A stretch of 21,929 bases of DNA from Rhizophagus sp. LPA8_4_AMF (GCA_021464525.1 JADRCO010001156.1:1-21929), one strand, 5' to 3'. Counted from the first letter of the stretch, positions 9,587-19,699 are shown. A program made the numbers and translations. The notes: generated by a model from the sequence alone, not told the origin.

Positions 9587-9966
9587 TTCTGTAACGGTCA
9601 ATTCATGATTTTCAACATGACTTAGAATCTTTCTTTTATGTACTATGCTGGATCTGTTGTAAATTTGAAGGACCCTGTGGTACACCTCGTGATAAAGGAT
9701 GTAAAAGAAAAAATTTAATCGCATGGGTAACTGGTCCTCCAGAAAATATAGGCTTTGTTAAACGTGGGATGATGTAACAATTTGATTATGTTCTGGATAC
9801 TTTCTCATAGTTTCCATCGTTTCATGAGTAAATTACATAAAACAATGTTTAATATACTACTGGGAGATTAAAACACGATATATCATACAAAAAAATACTA
9901 AAATTATTCCAAGACGAAATTAAAAGAAGGGACGATGAGAATCTGCCAAACAATTTTGAAATCTAA
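9587..9966 (+). pseudogene. FunK1-type kinase, 3' part of the split pseudogene
   Basis: After the insertion the reading resumes with HDFQHDLESFFYVLCWICC (~9604-9660), the helix typical of the FunK1 C-lobe. It continues with KFEGPCGTPRDKG, LIAWVTGPPENIGF and, after further stops, DEIKRRDDENLPNNFEI ending at TAA 9964-9966. Stops and frame changes occur here too. Because both halves are decayed, the order of insertion and gene death cannot be told. Confidence 0.8.
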
Positions 9967-10349
9967 GAATTGTCACATAATTGGTTCTCTAGTATATGGA
10001 TAGGACAATAACAGACTTTATCTCTAATTTATATTATACCTGGGATTGGTAGGACTAATCTTTTCAAGCAGTTTCTAAGACACGTCACACAGACATTATA
10101 AGAACATGATCTATAATATTATTTTATCAGATATGTATAACGAGACCACTCGCATTATTGTAATATATCTCACTAAGAGATAGGTGTATACGATATTATT
10201 TTGTTGTATTACCACGAACAAATATTAAAAGAATTTATGGACAGATTACCATTATAATAAAATTTTCGAGATTGCAATCTCATTAATCTCATTTATTTGC
10301 TTCTTGTATGCGAAAGTTCGTATTATCCTATATGTCGTTGACATTTGTA
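9967..10349. other. Spacer, nothing recognised
   Basis: AT-rich sequence with no convincing frame or repeat. Confidence 0.45.
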
Positions 10350-10496
10350 TTAGCATACAGTTAAAGTGATCGAACGATTCCTCAGATTCGAGTAATTGCC
10401 ATTTACTTTCTCCATTAACAAAAGTGTGTTCTTATGCTTGAAAAACTCAAGAACTTGTTCAGGAAAATCAAGTGGGTATTTGATCGCCAGATCAAA
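10350..10496 (-). pseudogene. Unidentified open-frame fragment, 48 codons
   Basis: The minus strand reads FDLAIKYPLDFPEQVLEFFK and goes on with KHKNTLLLMEKVNGNY and a stop at 10350. Its residue mix looks more protein-like than the surrounding AT-rich noise. The frame is broken immediately upstream, where FNDS lies in another frame. It could be a gene remnant or a 3' exon. No family assigned. Confidence 0.3.
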
Positions 10497-10863
10497 TTGC
10501 AGGAATCATTGAAGCGGGTAAAAACGGATAAATAGGATATATAATGTACTACGGAATAAGTCTCGTATTTGTAAAGTCTTATTTACCTAGGGTAAGGGAC
10601 GTCTACTAGTCTCTTAATACGCACATTTTAAATTTTAAAATTTATAGAAAGCAATGATTTTTTACAAGAAGAGATAAACCGCAAACATATAGCAAAATAG
10701 AGATTACATTTTTTGTAAAATAAGTCGCAAATAAAAAAATTTATCTAGCTATAAAAAATTTATCTAACTATAAAAATCATAGATTACATTATTTATGAAA
10801 TAAAAGCTGAAACTTCAAACTTTTTTATTGACATTTATTCCTTCCGGTTCTTTTGTTTATTTT

Positions 10864-11448
10864 TTATAAATTTCGTGTTCCTAACAACATATCGACTGTC
10901 TCTTGTTTGTTATTATAACCAATGACAGTCTTGACATTGTTAACATAATTGCTTGCAATGATACTTGAAATAACCAATGCGGTGCTTCCAACGATGATTA
11001 GAAGTAATTTATTTTCTGTCTGTAATGCAGTGGAATGAAGTTTGTTTTCCATCTGAGAGATCCTGTAATCGAGATAGTTATTTCCACGTCTGTCAGTATC
11101 ATACAATATGCATTCTTTAAGGGAGAAGCTGACGTTCTGATCCCAATTTTTGGATTTATGAATATCGCTTACACGGTTCAAAGTTGTTGGTTCTAAACAG
11201 ACAAACACATTATAAATACACAATAGATAACAAATAAAAGGTTGTATAGGAAACGTACCATTAAGTGACGCTTTATCAATGGAAGTTCCAGATTTGGTGT
11301 CAGAAACGTATCTTCTAAATCCTAAATAGAAAATGAAAAAAAAACGAACATTATGAATTACAATAAAATAAAATTATATAGAAGACGCACCAGGAAATTT
11401 TGTAAAACGTAAGTTTCGAGTAAAGTTAGCACTGATAAAATTGAACAT
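10864..11448 (-). CDS. Putative mitochondrial single-pass membrane protein, function unknown
   Basis: Three exons on the minus strand: 11391-11448, 11259-11321 and 10864-11192, with GT-AG introns of 69 nt (11322-11390) and 66 nt (11193-11258), both in phase 1. Joined, they give about 149 residues without interruption. The start at 11448 is the first in-frame ATG after a stop. The N-terminus (MFNFISANFTRNLRFTKF, then RRYVSD) is rich in Arg, Ser and Phe, lacks acidic residues and looks like a mitochondrial presequence. A polar middle follows, then a short region with coiled-coil character (YLDYRISQMENKLHS) and one hydrophobic segment (LLLIIVGSTALVISSII) about 40 residues before the C-terminus. 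An overlapping longer frame (11358-11588) is not the real one, since it reads through the first donor. I do not recognise the family. A role in the inner or outer mitochondrial membrane is inferred only from these features. Confidence 0.8.
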
Positions 11449-12867
11449 GTTTGCAAATATGGTTTTTTTGTTTTTTTAGAAAGTTGTTTATATACTCTTT
11501 TATCCGACTCTTGATTATGACAAACGATATTTGTTTTTGGAGAAATAGGTTTTGAGAAACTTGTAGTTTGTTTTTTCAGTGAATACATCGTAACTAATAA
11601 ATAGACTCGGTGGCTTGTTATGACGTATGATAGACATCAGTAAAAAAAATTATGATATATAATAATAAATTATTCTTAATTATTAAAGTATTTGACTAAT
11701 GTGGCTTTTTTGTAAGAACGAATTTAATAAAAACGCAGTTACAGAAAACTAAACAAAAAAATGGCATTAGTAAAATGATTAATCATATCCTCTTTGGACA
11801 ATGTGGTTGGGCCGCAGCAGATCGCATCTCCAGCTAAGGACTGTTTTTTTACTTTTATTTTTTTAATATTGTTTTTTTTTCGGTTCTTATGATTCTAAAA
11901 ATTTATTAGATACCTTTTTTTTTGATTCTCATAAACCGGGGAATTTATTTTTTATTAGGTACTTTTTTTTAAGTTTTATGAACCAGAAATTCTTTTTTTT
12001 TTTTTAAAAAAAAAAAATATCTTTAATAATATTTTATCTTTTTTTTTCCTGTTCTTATAGACCGAAATTATTTTCAATTTTTTTTCACACTGAAAATTTT
12101 TTTATTTTTTGGTTTTTTCAAACCCGAAAAAAAATTAAAATATTTTATTTTTCAGTTTTTTAGTTAAATTTTTTTTTTTTATTAACAATTAGTACTAATA
12201 AAAAAGACTTTTTACTATTGTTATTATTTTATTATTCGTTTCTATTGTATTTATATATTATAACTAACACTAATAAAATGATAAAATGTTTGGTTCAACA
12301 TTAAATAAATAACTATTCTTTCATTCTTTTTATATTTATAGCAAATTACTTATTCTTAAGTGAGATTTCTTAATTTGCTCAAAATCTTTTTACATATACT
12401 AGTTGATCAACTGCCAAATTTTTTTTAAAAGAGAAAAATATAGTTAAAAGATGAAATAATTAATAAAAAATGAAAAAAAAAGTTGGAAAGAATATAACAA
12501 AAAAGAATCAGAGAATTCACAATTTTTCGAAATCATTAAATATTTTAGCAAAAACTGAAACAACGAATTTAAAAGAAAAGAACAAGACAATAATAGTGAA
12601 TGGTATTTAAAATGTTGTTAAAGATAATTGCTCACAAAAAAAAGAGAAATGAAAGTGGAAAAAGAATTTGAAGATAATAAATAAAGGGATTTTCAAAAAA
12701 ATATAACGAAAATATGTGTGTAAATAATTTAATTATTATATCTTTTACTTTATATAATAATTGTATTGAAAATAGTAAAAAATTTTTACGTGATTCATAT
12801 AGTTATAGGTGATTTAGAATTTTAAATAACAATACTATATTGATGTTACACATACTGAAACCGTTGT
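11449..12867. repeat. Low-complexity AT-rich region with degenerate ~60-bp repeats at 11870-12090
   Basis: Long T runs alternate with related phrases: GGTTCTTATGATTCTAAAAA, TTCTCATAAACCGGGGAATT, TTTTATGAACCAGAAATTC and TTCTTATAGACCGAAATTAT. They are spaced about 60 bp and diverged. The remainder (12100-12867) is AT-rich with no recognisable gene. Confidence 0.5.
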
Positions 12868-13059
12868 TAAGTCCGAAGTGTTTATGTTGTACAATAGTCA
12901 TGCCCCCGTCGATCTCGCCTAATTTCGGTATGATATATATTTACTCTAATTATCGACATATCAAGAATGACACTTTTACCGGACGGATATCCGGACATTG
13001 CATTCATTTTGCGTAGTATTATATAGTCCTTCGTTACACTTCGTTACACTTCGGACTAA
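12868..13059. mobile_element. Small inverted-repeat element (~190 bp)
   Basis: Left end TTAAGTCCGAAGTGT (12868 onward) and right end ACACTTCGGACTAA (13046-13059) are inverted copies with one base of length difference. A short internal duplication CTTCGTTACA x2 precedes the right end. The interior is richer in G+C than the flanks and carries no frame. The superfamily is uncertain; the flanking bases do not give a clear duplication. Confidence 0.6.
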
Positions 13060-13879
13060 TAAGCATTTTATATACATTATGTTTAATAAATAAAGAAATA
13101 AATCACCATTATATATAAGTATATAACTGATATTTATGATAATACTGAAGATAATAACATAAAACCCTTCACAAATTTTAAATTGTAATCATTTTTTTGT
13201 TTTGAAAATTTAAATAAATATCATGAAAAATTATTTTTATATTTTTCAATAATGAAATACAAATGGAAGGATATTTTTGCAAGCATAGTATATAAAGTTT
13301 AAAAAAGAAAAAATCGCATAGATAATAATATATTAGTCACAGAAATAATCACATGATATATTACATTGCTTTACACTTTTTAGTATGGATAACAGTGTAA
13401 GCTATATGATATTACTGTTTTTTATAAATGTACAAGTCATACTACAATAAAAGCGTTCAATATAAGAAAGATAAATTTTAAATATTAAATAAAATAAAAA
13501 AAAATTATTTCAACATATAGTCGCCATTAATTTTTTCATTATAGATTGTTTTATTCATATCTCTGCTTATTTAATATTTTATGCACATAATTTATCATAC
13601 ACTGTATGTTGATTAAAAATATTAGTCCCAGTGCGAAGCAACGGTTCACTGCTAGTACTTTTACTAAGGAAAATCTAAGAAATGTATTTAAGCTAGTCAC
13701 ATGATTTGATACATTTTTAATATTTCCGTACATCCCTTTCAAACGCATCAAATTCATGATCTAATGCTATAATGTTTAAGAAATTAACGGCTCGATGCAC
13801 GGACTTTGTTTAATCTATTTCGTGCCCTGGATCTCCTCGACTAAAAAATGGATGGGAATCAAATCTAGCTATTATTAGA
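13060..13879. other. AT-rich spacer; a minus-strand open frame at 13551-13757 not accepted as a gene
   Basis: No family recognised. The 68-codon frame has some hydrophobic stretches but no homology I can name and no splice context. The last 100 bases lead into the BTB pseudogene and may hold its eroded 5' end. Confidence 0.4.
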
Positions 13880-14826
13880 GAATATGGATCAAGTGTTATT
13901 TACTAACCACGACGAATGTTATCAATTAACGTTAAAAATAATGGAAGTTTAACATATATTAAATTACCAAATGTTTTGCCTGAAATTTTTCAAATAATTT
14001 ATCTTAAGGTATTAAAATAATACGTTATAGCGACTATTTTATTAAATATTTAGGCCACACCAATTTAAGGTTCGTTTAACATTGTTTATTTTATTTTTAT
14101 TTTTATAATAAAGACAGAAACAGGGAAAACCAAACGATGGCAGTTACAAGTAATAAAGATTACGAGACTAAACTAAAACCGCCCTCCACTTTTGGCAAAA
14201 CCATGAAATAAAAACGGTGTCACATGACAAAAAGACATCTTGTGACACAATCTATTTTTACATTTTTTTTACGCTCTTTTTTTTCTGAAATTTTACAATT
14301 TTTGCTGCTGATTACTTCTTAAATTTCTTTCCAACATGATGTACTTTCAAATTGATGAGGTCTTATATTAACTTTACGGAATATTTAATTATTTCGATTT
14401 GGATATAACGATGGAGAATATTTTGGATATTATTAAGATTTTTATTCAAGAATTAATCATCCATTTACAATCATTTTTGATAAAAAATTAGATTGAACAA
14501 AATTTTAACTTGATATATTACTTTATATAAACAAGTTTTGGGAATGATTCTTTCTTGAAATTGCAAAACTTTTATACAGAATCAGTTTCAGCGAATTATA
14601 AAAAAATTTTAATTCAATCAATTTTATTTTAATGTCAAAAAAATGTTTGATTTCTCTTATTCAATATGATGACTTTCAATTGAATGTTTGGAAATATGTT
14701 CTTAAATGGGTATTTACTCAAAATCCTAAATTCTCTTCAGATTCTTCTAATAATTCAATAAAAAAAATATTATGCAAAAATTTATTCCTTTTATTAATTT
14801 CTTCATTTCAACTTTTACTTTCTTAA
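13880..14826 (+). pseudogene. BTB-BACK (Kelch/TLD-type) protein, broken and interrupted
   Basis: The BTB part reads RRMLSINVKNNGSLTYIKLP then NVLPEIFQII (about 13910-14000), matching the end of a BTB domain, and stops at 14018. The BACK part resumes at about 14426 with DIIKIFIQELIIHLQSFL, EQNFNLIY, TSFGNDSFLKLQ and, in another frame from 14632, KCLISLIQYDDFQL, VWKYVLKWVFTQNPKF. This order matches the large BTB-BACK family of Rhizophagus-like fungi, whose members act as substrate adaptors of Cul3 ubiquitin ligases in better-studied organisms. Several in-frame stops and at least one frameshift occur, and about 400 bp (14021-14425) do not match the family. Dead copy. Confidence 0.8.
14021..14425. 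other. Probable insertion inside the BTB-BACK pseudogene, with a hairpin at 14217-14248
   Basis: Sequence unrelated to BTB-BACK separates the two halves. It includes GTGTCACATG (14217-14226) and CTTGTGACAC (14239-14248), inverted copies with one mismatch around a 12-base loop. Ends of an element could not be defined; an old intron plus decay is the alternative. Confidence 0.4.
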
Positions 14827-14929
14827 GGATATTTGTATTTTTCATATAACTGCAAATACTATTTTTTCTGTTAGCCAACACGGGATCATCAGACTTGCTT
14901 TTCCAAAAAATCATGTGAATCTTATACAG

Positions 14930-15126
14930 CTTAACGCCAATAAATACTATTAAAATTTTTTTTATGATAATTTTTTATAAAATTATCTATTTTTTAATCA
15001 ATTCCACGGAATTTATGGTCTCAAACATGGAACTTATCCAAGTTGCTTAGATTTTTAGTTATTTTTCCGTAAATTTATCATATTCACGGAGCTTTTACAG
15101 AAATTATGATATAATTTTGTACAGGG
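14930..15126. repeat. Possible decayed relative of the 18718-18891 element
   Basis: Read on the minus strand, the end at 15126 starts CCCTGTACAAAATTATATC and is followed by TTCTGTAAAAGCTCCGTGAA. The element at 18718-18891 has CCCTGTAAAAAAAGTCGATC at one end and TTCTGTAAAAACTCC near the other. No matching opposite terminus was found. Confidence 0.3.
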
Positions 15127-15399
15127 CCGGTTAGTCTTAGGAGAGGATAAAACCCTTTACAATTCAAGATGACTAAGTAAAACGAGCAATTATCTATTAA
15201 AATTTGTTTAAACTAACTTTTTTAATATATTGACGAAAATGACAAAATGATTATTTACTATATTTTACCACTTTTTATTTATGTTTAACCTTTGCGTTGG
15301 GATACATATGATGATGCATTTTATTTCTTAAATATATTACACAAATAAAATCTTTTTAATACAAGAACATTTAAGAGGGGATCATAGACTATTACTTAC

Positions 15400-15474
15400 C
15401 AATAATAAAGGAGGTAAATCGCCTAAGCTTTCAGCTAATATTGGACTAATATATGGAATTGCTAGACCTTCATT
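15400..15474 (-). pseudogene. Alpha/beta-hydrolase exon fragment
   Basis: The minus strand reads NEGLAIPYISPILAESL, GDLPPLLL, followed at once by a donor-like GTAAGTAATAG. The P-Y-x-S-P-x-x-A and L-P-P-L-L pattern is characteristic of the hormone-sensitive-lipase-like alpha/beta-hydrolase fold, just before the strand carrying the catalytic Asp. A stop lies directly upstream in frame and no other hydrolase exon is seen nearby, so it is an isolated remnant. Confidence 0.6.
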
Positions 15475-15586
15475 AGTTTAACATATGATATTAATTTTCA
15501 TCAAGCATACTGTAATAATTTATAAAAATTAAATTACATCATAAATATAACAATATTTTTTCTTTGATTTCAATTTAATTTAGTTC

Positions 15587-16810
15587 CTAGTGATCCTGAC
15601 TTCGAGTTGCAACATTGAGACTTTTTGGTAGTAAATCTCCTTTATACTTAAATTCACTGTCATCCTTTTGTTCTTTGTCAGGAGAATCAGATTCTTCATC
15701 AACATTATCAACAATCATTATAGGTCTTTCAAGGAATGGTGCATACCTACTTTTAGAGGCAAGATCGATTACATAAGCAACAGATTTAAGAAGTGTAGGA
15801 TCTGTTGACAAGTTTGTAATGGCATCTGACACATGCAACCAGCCATGTTCTTCTCCCACTACTCCTCTTTCAAAAAACCAAGTTTGGTCATATGTTGATA
15901 AGATTCCATACCTAATTTGTGAAAAAGAATAAGTCATCACACCATATCATAATAAGCGCTAATATAGGAATGAAAAGTAGAAATTTTACCTTAGCTTGTT
16001 AGCACACATGTAGCCATATATTTGGTTTATAGGATGATACACTGAAACATTACTAGAATAAGTATATGGCCCTTCTCGAATTTCCTTTTCCTCATTATAG
16101 AGTGTAACAATATTTTGATCTGAAAGTACATTTAAAACCCATTTAGTTTTGGATTCCCAGGGTATAAGTAATTTTTTATTATTATCAACTATGACAAAAT
16201 CTGGCTCTCCAACAATATTCTTTAAAGCACGGCCATCCAAAAAATAAATATGTTGTTCAAGTGATGTTAATATATCAAAAATATTTGCATCTGTTGCTGA
16301 CCATATATCCTTTTCACAAGTGATATTACGTGATCTAAATATGGGGTTTTGATATATTTTATCTGACTCTGGTTGCCATATTTGAACTTTTTGCTTAAAA
16401 TCGACCCAATTTATAATTTCATCAGGAAAGCGCTGTTCTATTGATACAGTGGTTGAATTTGATTTATTATATGAATCTAGATAGACCAGATTTGGTATGG
16501 TATTTAAAACAAGTTCTGGTAAAGAAATCTCTTAAAGAGCAAAAATATAATTGAGAACTTATCAAGTAATATAACAAATTGTGAGATATAAAATAACTAC
16601 AATTTACTTACTAATTGAATCTGTATGATCAGAAACTATGGAACCCTCATTTTCAACTACTGCAAGCAATTCTTCATTCTTTTTTTCTTTTTTGCTCTTA
16701 TCGGTGATTTTTTTATATTTTATTTTTGATTTATCTTTTCCAATAATTTTTCTTTTTATAGAATTGTTAAGTTGATTTTCTTTTTCTTCATCATTTTCTT
16801 TTCCAAATTT
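15587..16810 (-). CDS. PD-(D/E)XK nuclease-like protein of the fungal effector/FunK1-associated class (exons 2-4)
   Basis: Three exons join in one frame on the minus strand: 16612-16810, 15990-16530 and 15587-15911 (stop at 15587-15589). Their GT-AG introns are 16531-16611 and 15912-15989. Order: a Lys/Glu-rich charged stretch with NLS-like KRK and KKEKK clusters; a middle domain (SLPELVLNTIPNL, QRFPDEIINWVDF, W-x-A-T-D-x-N-I-F-D); then the core G-E-P-D-F-V, L-I-P-W-E-S-K and N-Q-I-Y-G-Y-M-C-A-N-K-L-R-Y-G-I-L; and an acidic Ser/Asp-rich tail. P-D, E-x-K (14 residues between D and E) and Q-x-x-x-Y match the PD-(D/E)XK nuclease motifs I-III. Similar modules occur in Crinkler-type effectors and before FunK1 kinases, but no kinase follows here. 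No in-frame Met precedes the core in these exons, so translation must begin in exon 1 (17058-17278), which looks damaged. Confidence 0.7.
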
Positions 16811-17057
16811 CTGAAATATACAAGAAATTATGAGTAAGATCCTTTAACATAAGGAAGGTACATAGCCAATTCCTCCTCCAGAATTAGCAGACCTTAATCA
16901 AAAGAACCCATAGCAAGTATTGTGCACGCCTCAGCGGATGAGACACTAGGTACTCATACTGGCTAGACGCTCTTCTTCCCTATACCCGTAGAATAGGTTG
17001 TAGCACACTCACTATGCTCGTTAATATTTTACATTCCTAGAAATGTGTAATACTAAC
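16811..17057 (-). other. Intron 1 of the nuclease-like gene, containing a G+C-richer insert of unknown origin
   Basis: The donor GTTAGT (17057) and acceptor TATATTTCAG (16811) are good. The interior, about 16861-17030, is markedly richer in G+C than any neighbouring intron. It reads in part GATGAGACACTAGGTACTCA and TATACCCGTAGAATAGG (+ strand). It could be a SINE or another short insertion, but I could not find convincing A/B boxes or duplicated flanks. Confidence 0.45.
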
Positions 17058-17278
17058 CTTTAGTTGACATTTCAGATTTAATAATTTTCAGCTTTTTCTT
17101 GTTTTTGGTTCTAAGCTTCCAATTAAAATTTCTAGTTCAGTTCCTAATGTGGTATGTGATATTTGCTTTGTTGAATTTGGAAATTCTTTAAAGAAAAACT
17201 GATCCCATGTATCTATCTGTATGATCTTTTCCAGTAATTAGCATGTTGAACTTTATGCAAGACTTCTTCTGATAGCAT
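17058..17278 (-). pseudogene. Probable exon 1 of the nuclease-like gene, with frame damage
   Basis: From ATG 17278 the minus strand reads MLSEEVLHKVQHANYWKR, then must shift by one base to continue IIQIDTWDQFFFKEFP, TTLGTELEILIGSLEPKTRK. The frame then meets TGA before the donor at 17057, unless a second one-base shift is assumed. The frame containing the TGA is the one that joins exon 2 (16810) in phase. Either the gene has recently lost its N-terminus, the assembly has indel errors in A-runs, or an additional intron is present: a TGCTAAT branch-like site and an upstream donor GTACAT at 17330 would allow an acceptor here. Confidence 0.5.
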
Positions 17279-17356
17279 GGTCAAATCTCAAGAAAGAAGG
17301 AAAGAACAAGAATAAAAAATAAGTATGTACCTTTAAATATAAAAAATGGCTTGTAA

Positions 17357-17427
17357 GCAATATAACTTGGACTGACACATTGATGCAAATAACATTTGTA
17401 TTAATATGTCAGTTCAAGTCATATTGC
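17357..17427. repeat. 71-bp near-perfect hairpin
   Basis: Arm GCAATATAACTTGGACTGAC plus ACATTGATGCAAAT (17357-17390) is the inverted copy of 17394-17427, separated by AAC. 29 of 34 positions match and all five differences are transitions. It lies just upstream of the nuclease-like gene. It could be a minimal fold-back element or a small-RNA precursor. Confidence 0.75.
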
Positions 17428-18190
17428 CTATTTTTGTTATGGTAGGTTGAGTAATAAATATTATAAATTTAAAAATTCACATAAAATTACTTTTGAACCA
17501 AATAACATAATTAAATAATGTAAATTAATAAAGCTATCAAACATATAGCCTCAGAGTGATAAAAAATGCATATAATTATTCTACATATTTATTATAGATA
17601 CATGAAATTATTGATATTTCAAAATAATAATATTTCTATATATATATTTTTATTTTAATGATATATTTTATTGCTATATTTGTCAAAATGATTCAGTTTT
17701 ATTGGTCTTTGTTAAATGTAACAAAAAATGCGTCAATTTAAATAATAAATAATATAATTTTGTTAATATATTTAATTAAAACATATCATTAGAAATTAGT
17801 AAATGAGATGCATTTTAATTTATGTTTGTTTAACAAATGACTCGAATTTCGTTAGTCTGACCCATTTGACATATTATATGCTTAATTATCGTTAAATGAC
17901 ACAATCTTTGTAAATCCAACTTATTATTGATGCAATCTCGTGGTTTACACGTGATATTACGCAACATCTGATTATGGCTCTTATACTGTAGGATTGTCTT
18001 CACATATCTGAAATTTTTTTCGACATATTAAAATAATCACGATATACTGAATTTTATTAGTATAATCGAGATATTTTATAAATTGGATTTGTTCCAAATA
18101 TCAATTACATCAAAAAATCTTGATATATAAGATTCAAACATCCTTTTTATGTACACCTTTATATTATTATAATTTTTGAAAAAAAAGCTT
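17428..18190. other. AT-rich spacer, nothing recognised
   Basis: No frame, RNA gene or defined repeat seen. Confidence 0.5.
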
Positions 18191-18225
18191 AATTCCGGCC
18201 AAAATGATTAATTTTGACCAGAATT
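18191..18225. repeat. Imperfect palindrome
   Basis: AATTCCGGCCAAAAT pairs with ATTTTGACCAGAATT around a GATTA centre. A third, diverged arm (TAATCATTTTAACCAGTATT) follows at about 18231. The GGCCAAAAT core also occurs inside the elements near 2150 and 19998. Confidence 0.6.
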
Positions 18226-18717
18226 AAATTTAATCATTTTAACCAGTATTCTTTTATACAAATATTATATATAATATTTACATAGTTTTTTTTTATTTTA
18301 ATTATTCAATCAAATTTAAATACACTGTATCTTCCAAATTAAATTTAAATTTCATTTACTTGTAATAAACTTTTTAATTTAAGTTATATTTAATATAAAA
18401 TAAATTTGACTTTGATTTAATAAACTTGACTTTAAATTAATATTAAAAAATTAGTAATAATAGTAATAAATATTATTTACTGTGCTAAAAATATTTTGAA
18501 TATCTTATTATTAGTAATGATGCGTCAATCGATCAATTATCTTTGCATTTTTAAAGTATTTTACAATTTGAAACACAAGGGTAATAGTGTCGTATGTACA
18601 TTAGTTTTTGTGTGGCATAGCTGCAGTTTTTTCATTTCTCTATATGTAAAGTATGTATGTATTTGAGCTAAACGGGATATTGGACTTGTCCTATTTATAA
18701 AAATGTAAATTTAATAA
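18226..18717. other. AT-rich spacer, nothing recognised
   Basis: No supported gene. The segment 18530-18660 is slightly less AT-rich but without a frame. Confidence 0.45.
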
Positions 18718-18891
18718 CCCCATAAAAAATTTTATCCGTTATTCTGTAAAAACTCCAAAAAAATGAGCCTTTCACGGATCCATTCACGGAAAATGAAAAC
18801 AATTCCATGATATAAGGTTATTAATTCCGAAAATGAGCCTTTTACGGAAAAAAGATGGAAAATAACAAACGGATCGACTTTTTTTACAGGG
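18718..18891. mobile_element. Tourist-like (PIF/Harbinger) MITE, 174 bp
   Basis: Left end CCCCATAAAAAATTTTATCC and right end (inverted) CCCTGTAAAAAAAGTCGATC form terminal repeats of about 25 bp ending in ATCCGTT, with one indel. Both sides are flanked by TAA (18715-18717, 18892-18894), the TWA duplication typical of PIF/Harbinger. Inside, AAAATGAGCCTTT(C/T)ACGGA occurs twice (about 18761 and 18829). A 69-codon minus frame across it is not a gene. Confidence 0.65.
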
Positions 18892-18894
18892 TAA

Positions 18895-19691
18895 TCGAAG
18901 ATAGAAGTTATAGTTAAACAACATCTAACTAAACCATCCAAAATTTCATTCCAATAATGGTGTTTTTAAACTCAGACTAGACTTACGGGAGTCAAGTAGT
19001 ATAATAAATCTGTGAATGGTTCATGAATTTCTGAGACTAAAAACTGAACCAATTTAAATACTTTTCGTTCACTTTAATACATAAAAAGTTTTAATGTTTC
19101 GGAGCCTTAAATTTTGTCAAATCTTTTTATTTTTACCATACTTAATTTTATATAAATTACGTAATTAATTATCGAGTTTCAGGAGTTGCGTGTCACGTGA
19201 GCAGTAATTACTAAAAGTTATAAATTTATATGAATTTAAAATGATTCTTCGTTTGATTTAATTCCACTATAACAATTATTAAAGTAAAAGATAAAAATTG
19301 AATTCTTGGGGGATACATCTGTAAAGATAATTTTATATGAATAAAATTGAAATTTAAGCCAAGTAAAAGATGTAAATATGCAATAAATATAGTCCTAACT
19401 TAAGACCATCAAGTGACCTTTAACAAATTATGATTGAAGATGCAAATGTATGTCACCATGAATAGAGAATGAAATGTATGTAATGTTAACGCAGGATCAT
19501 ATAACGTGTTATAAAAAGATACAATACCAAATGATTTAGATATTATACGTTAGCATAAAAAAAATGTATTTTTTCGTGTTTTTCTCGTGATTTTTGTTAC
19601 TACCTTATTTCGACATCAATTGATAGTTAATAAAGTTACTTTATTATTTCAATAGTTACATAATGGAAAATCAGTTCTTAAGTTTAATACA
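18895..19691. other. AT-rich spacer, nothing recognised
   Basis: No convincing frame or RNA gene on either strand. Confidence 0.5.
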
Positions 19692-19699
19692 GTTCTATT

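Noticed and set aside
11358..11588. 76-codon frame on the minus strand as a separate gene
   Set aside because: It reads through the donor of the real first exon (11391); the alternative frame joined by splicing gives a coherent 149-residue protein.
16861..17030. tRNA or 5S rRNA gene
   Set aside because: No cloverleaf, no convincing A and B boxes and no match to 5S that I can see.
18732..18941. Minus-strand 69-codon frame
   Set aside because: Lies across the Tourist-like element and its edge; no protein resemblance.
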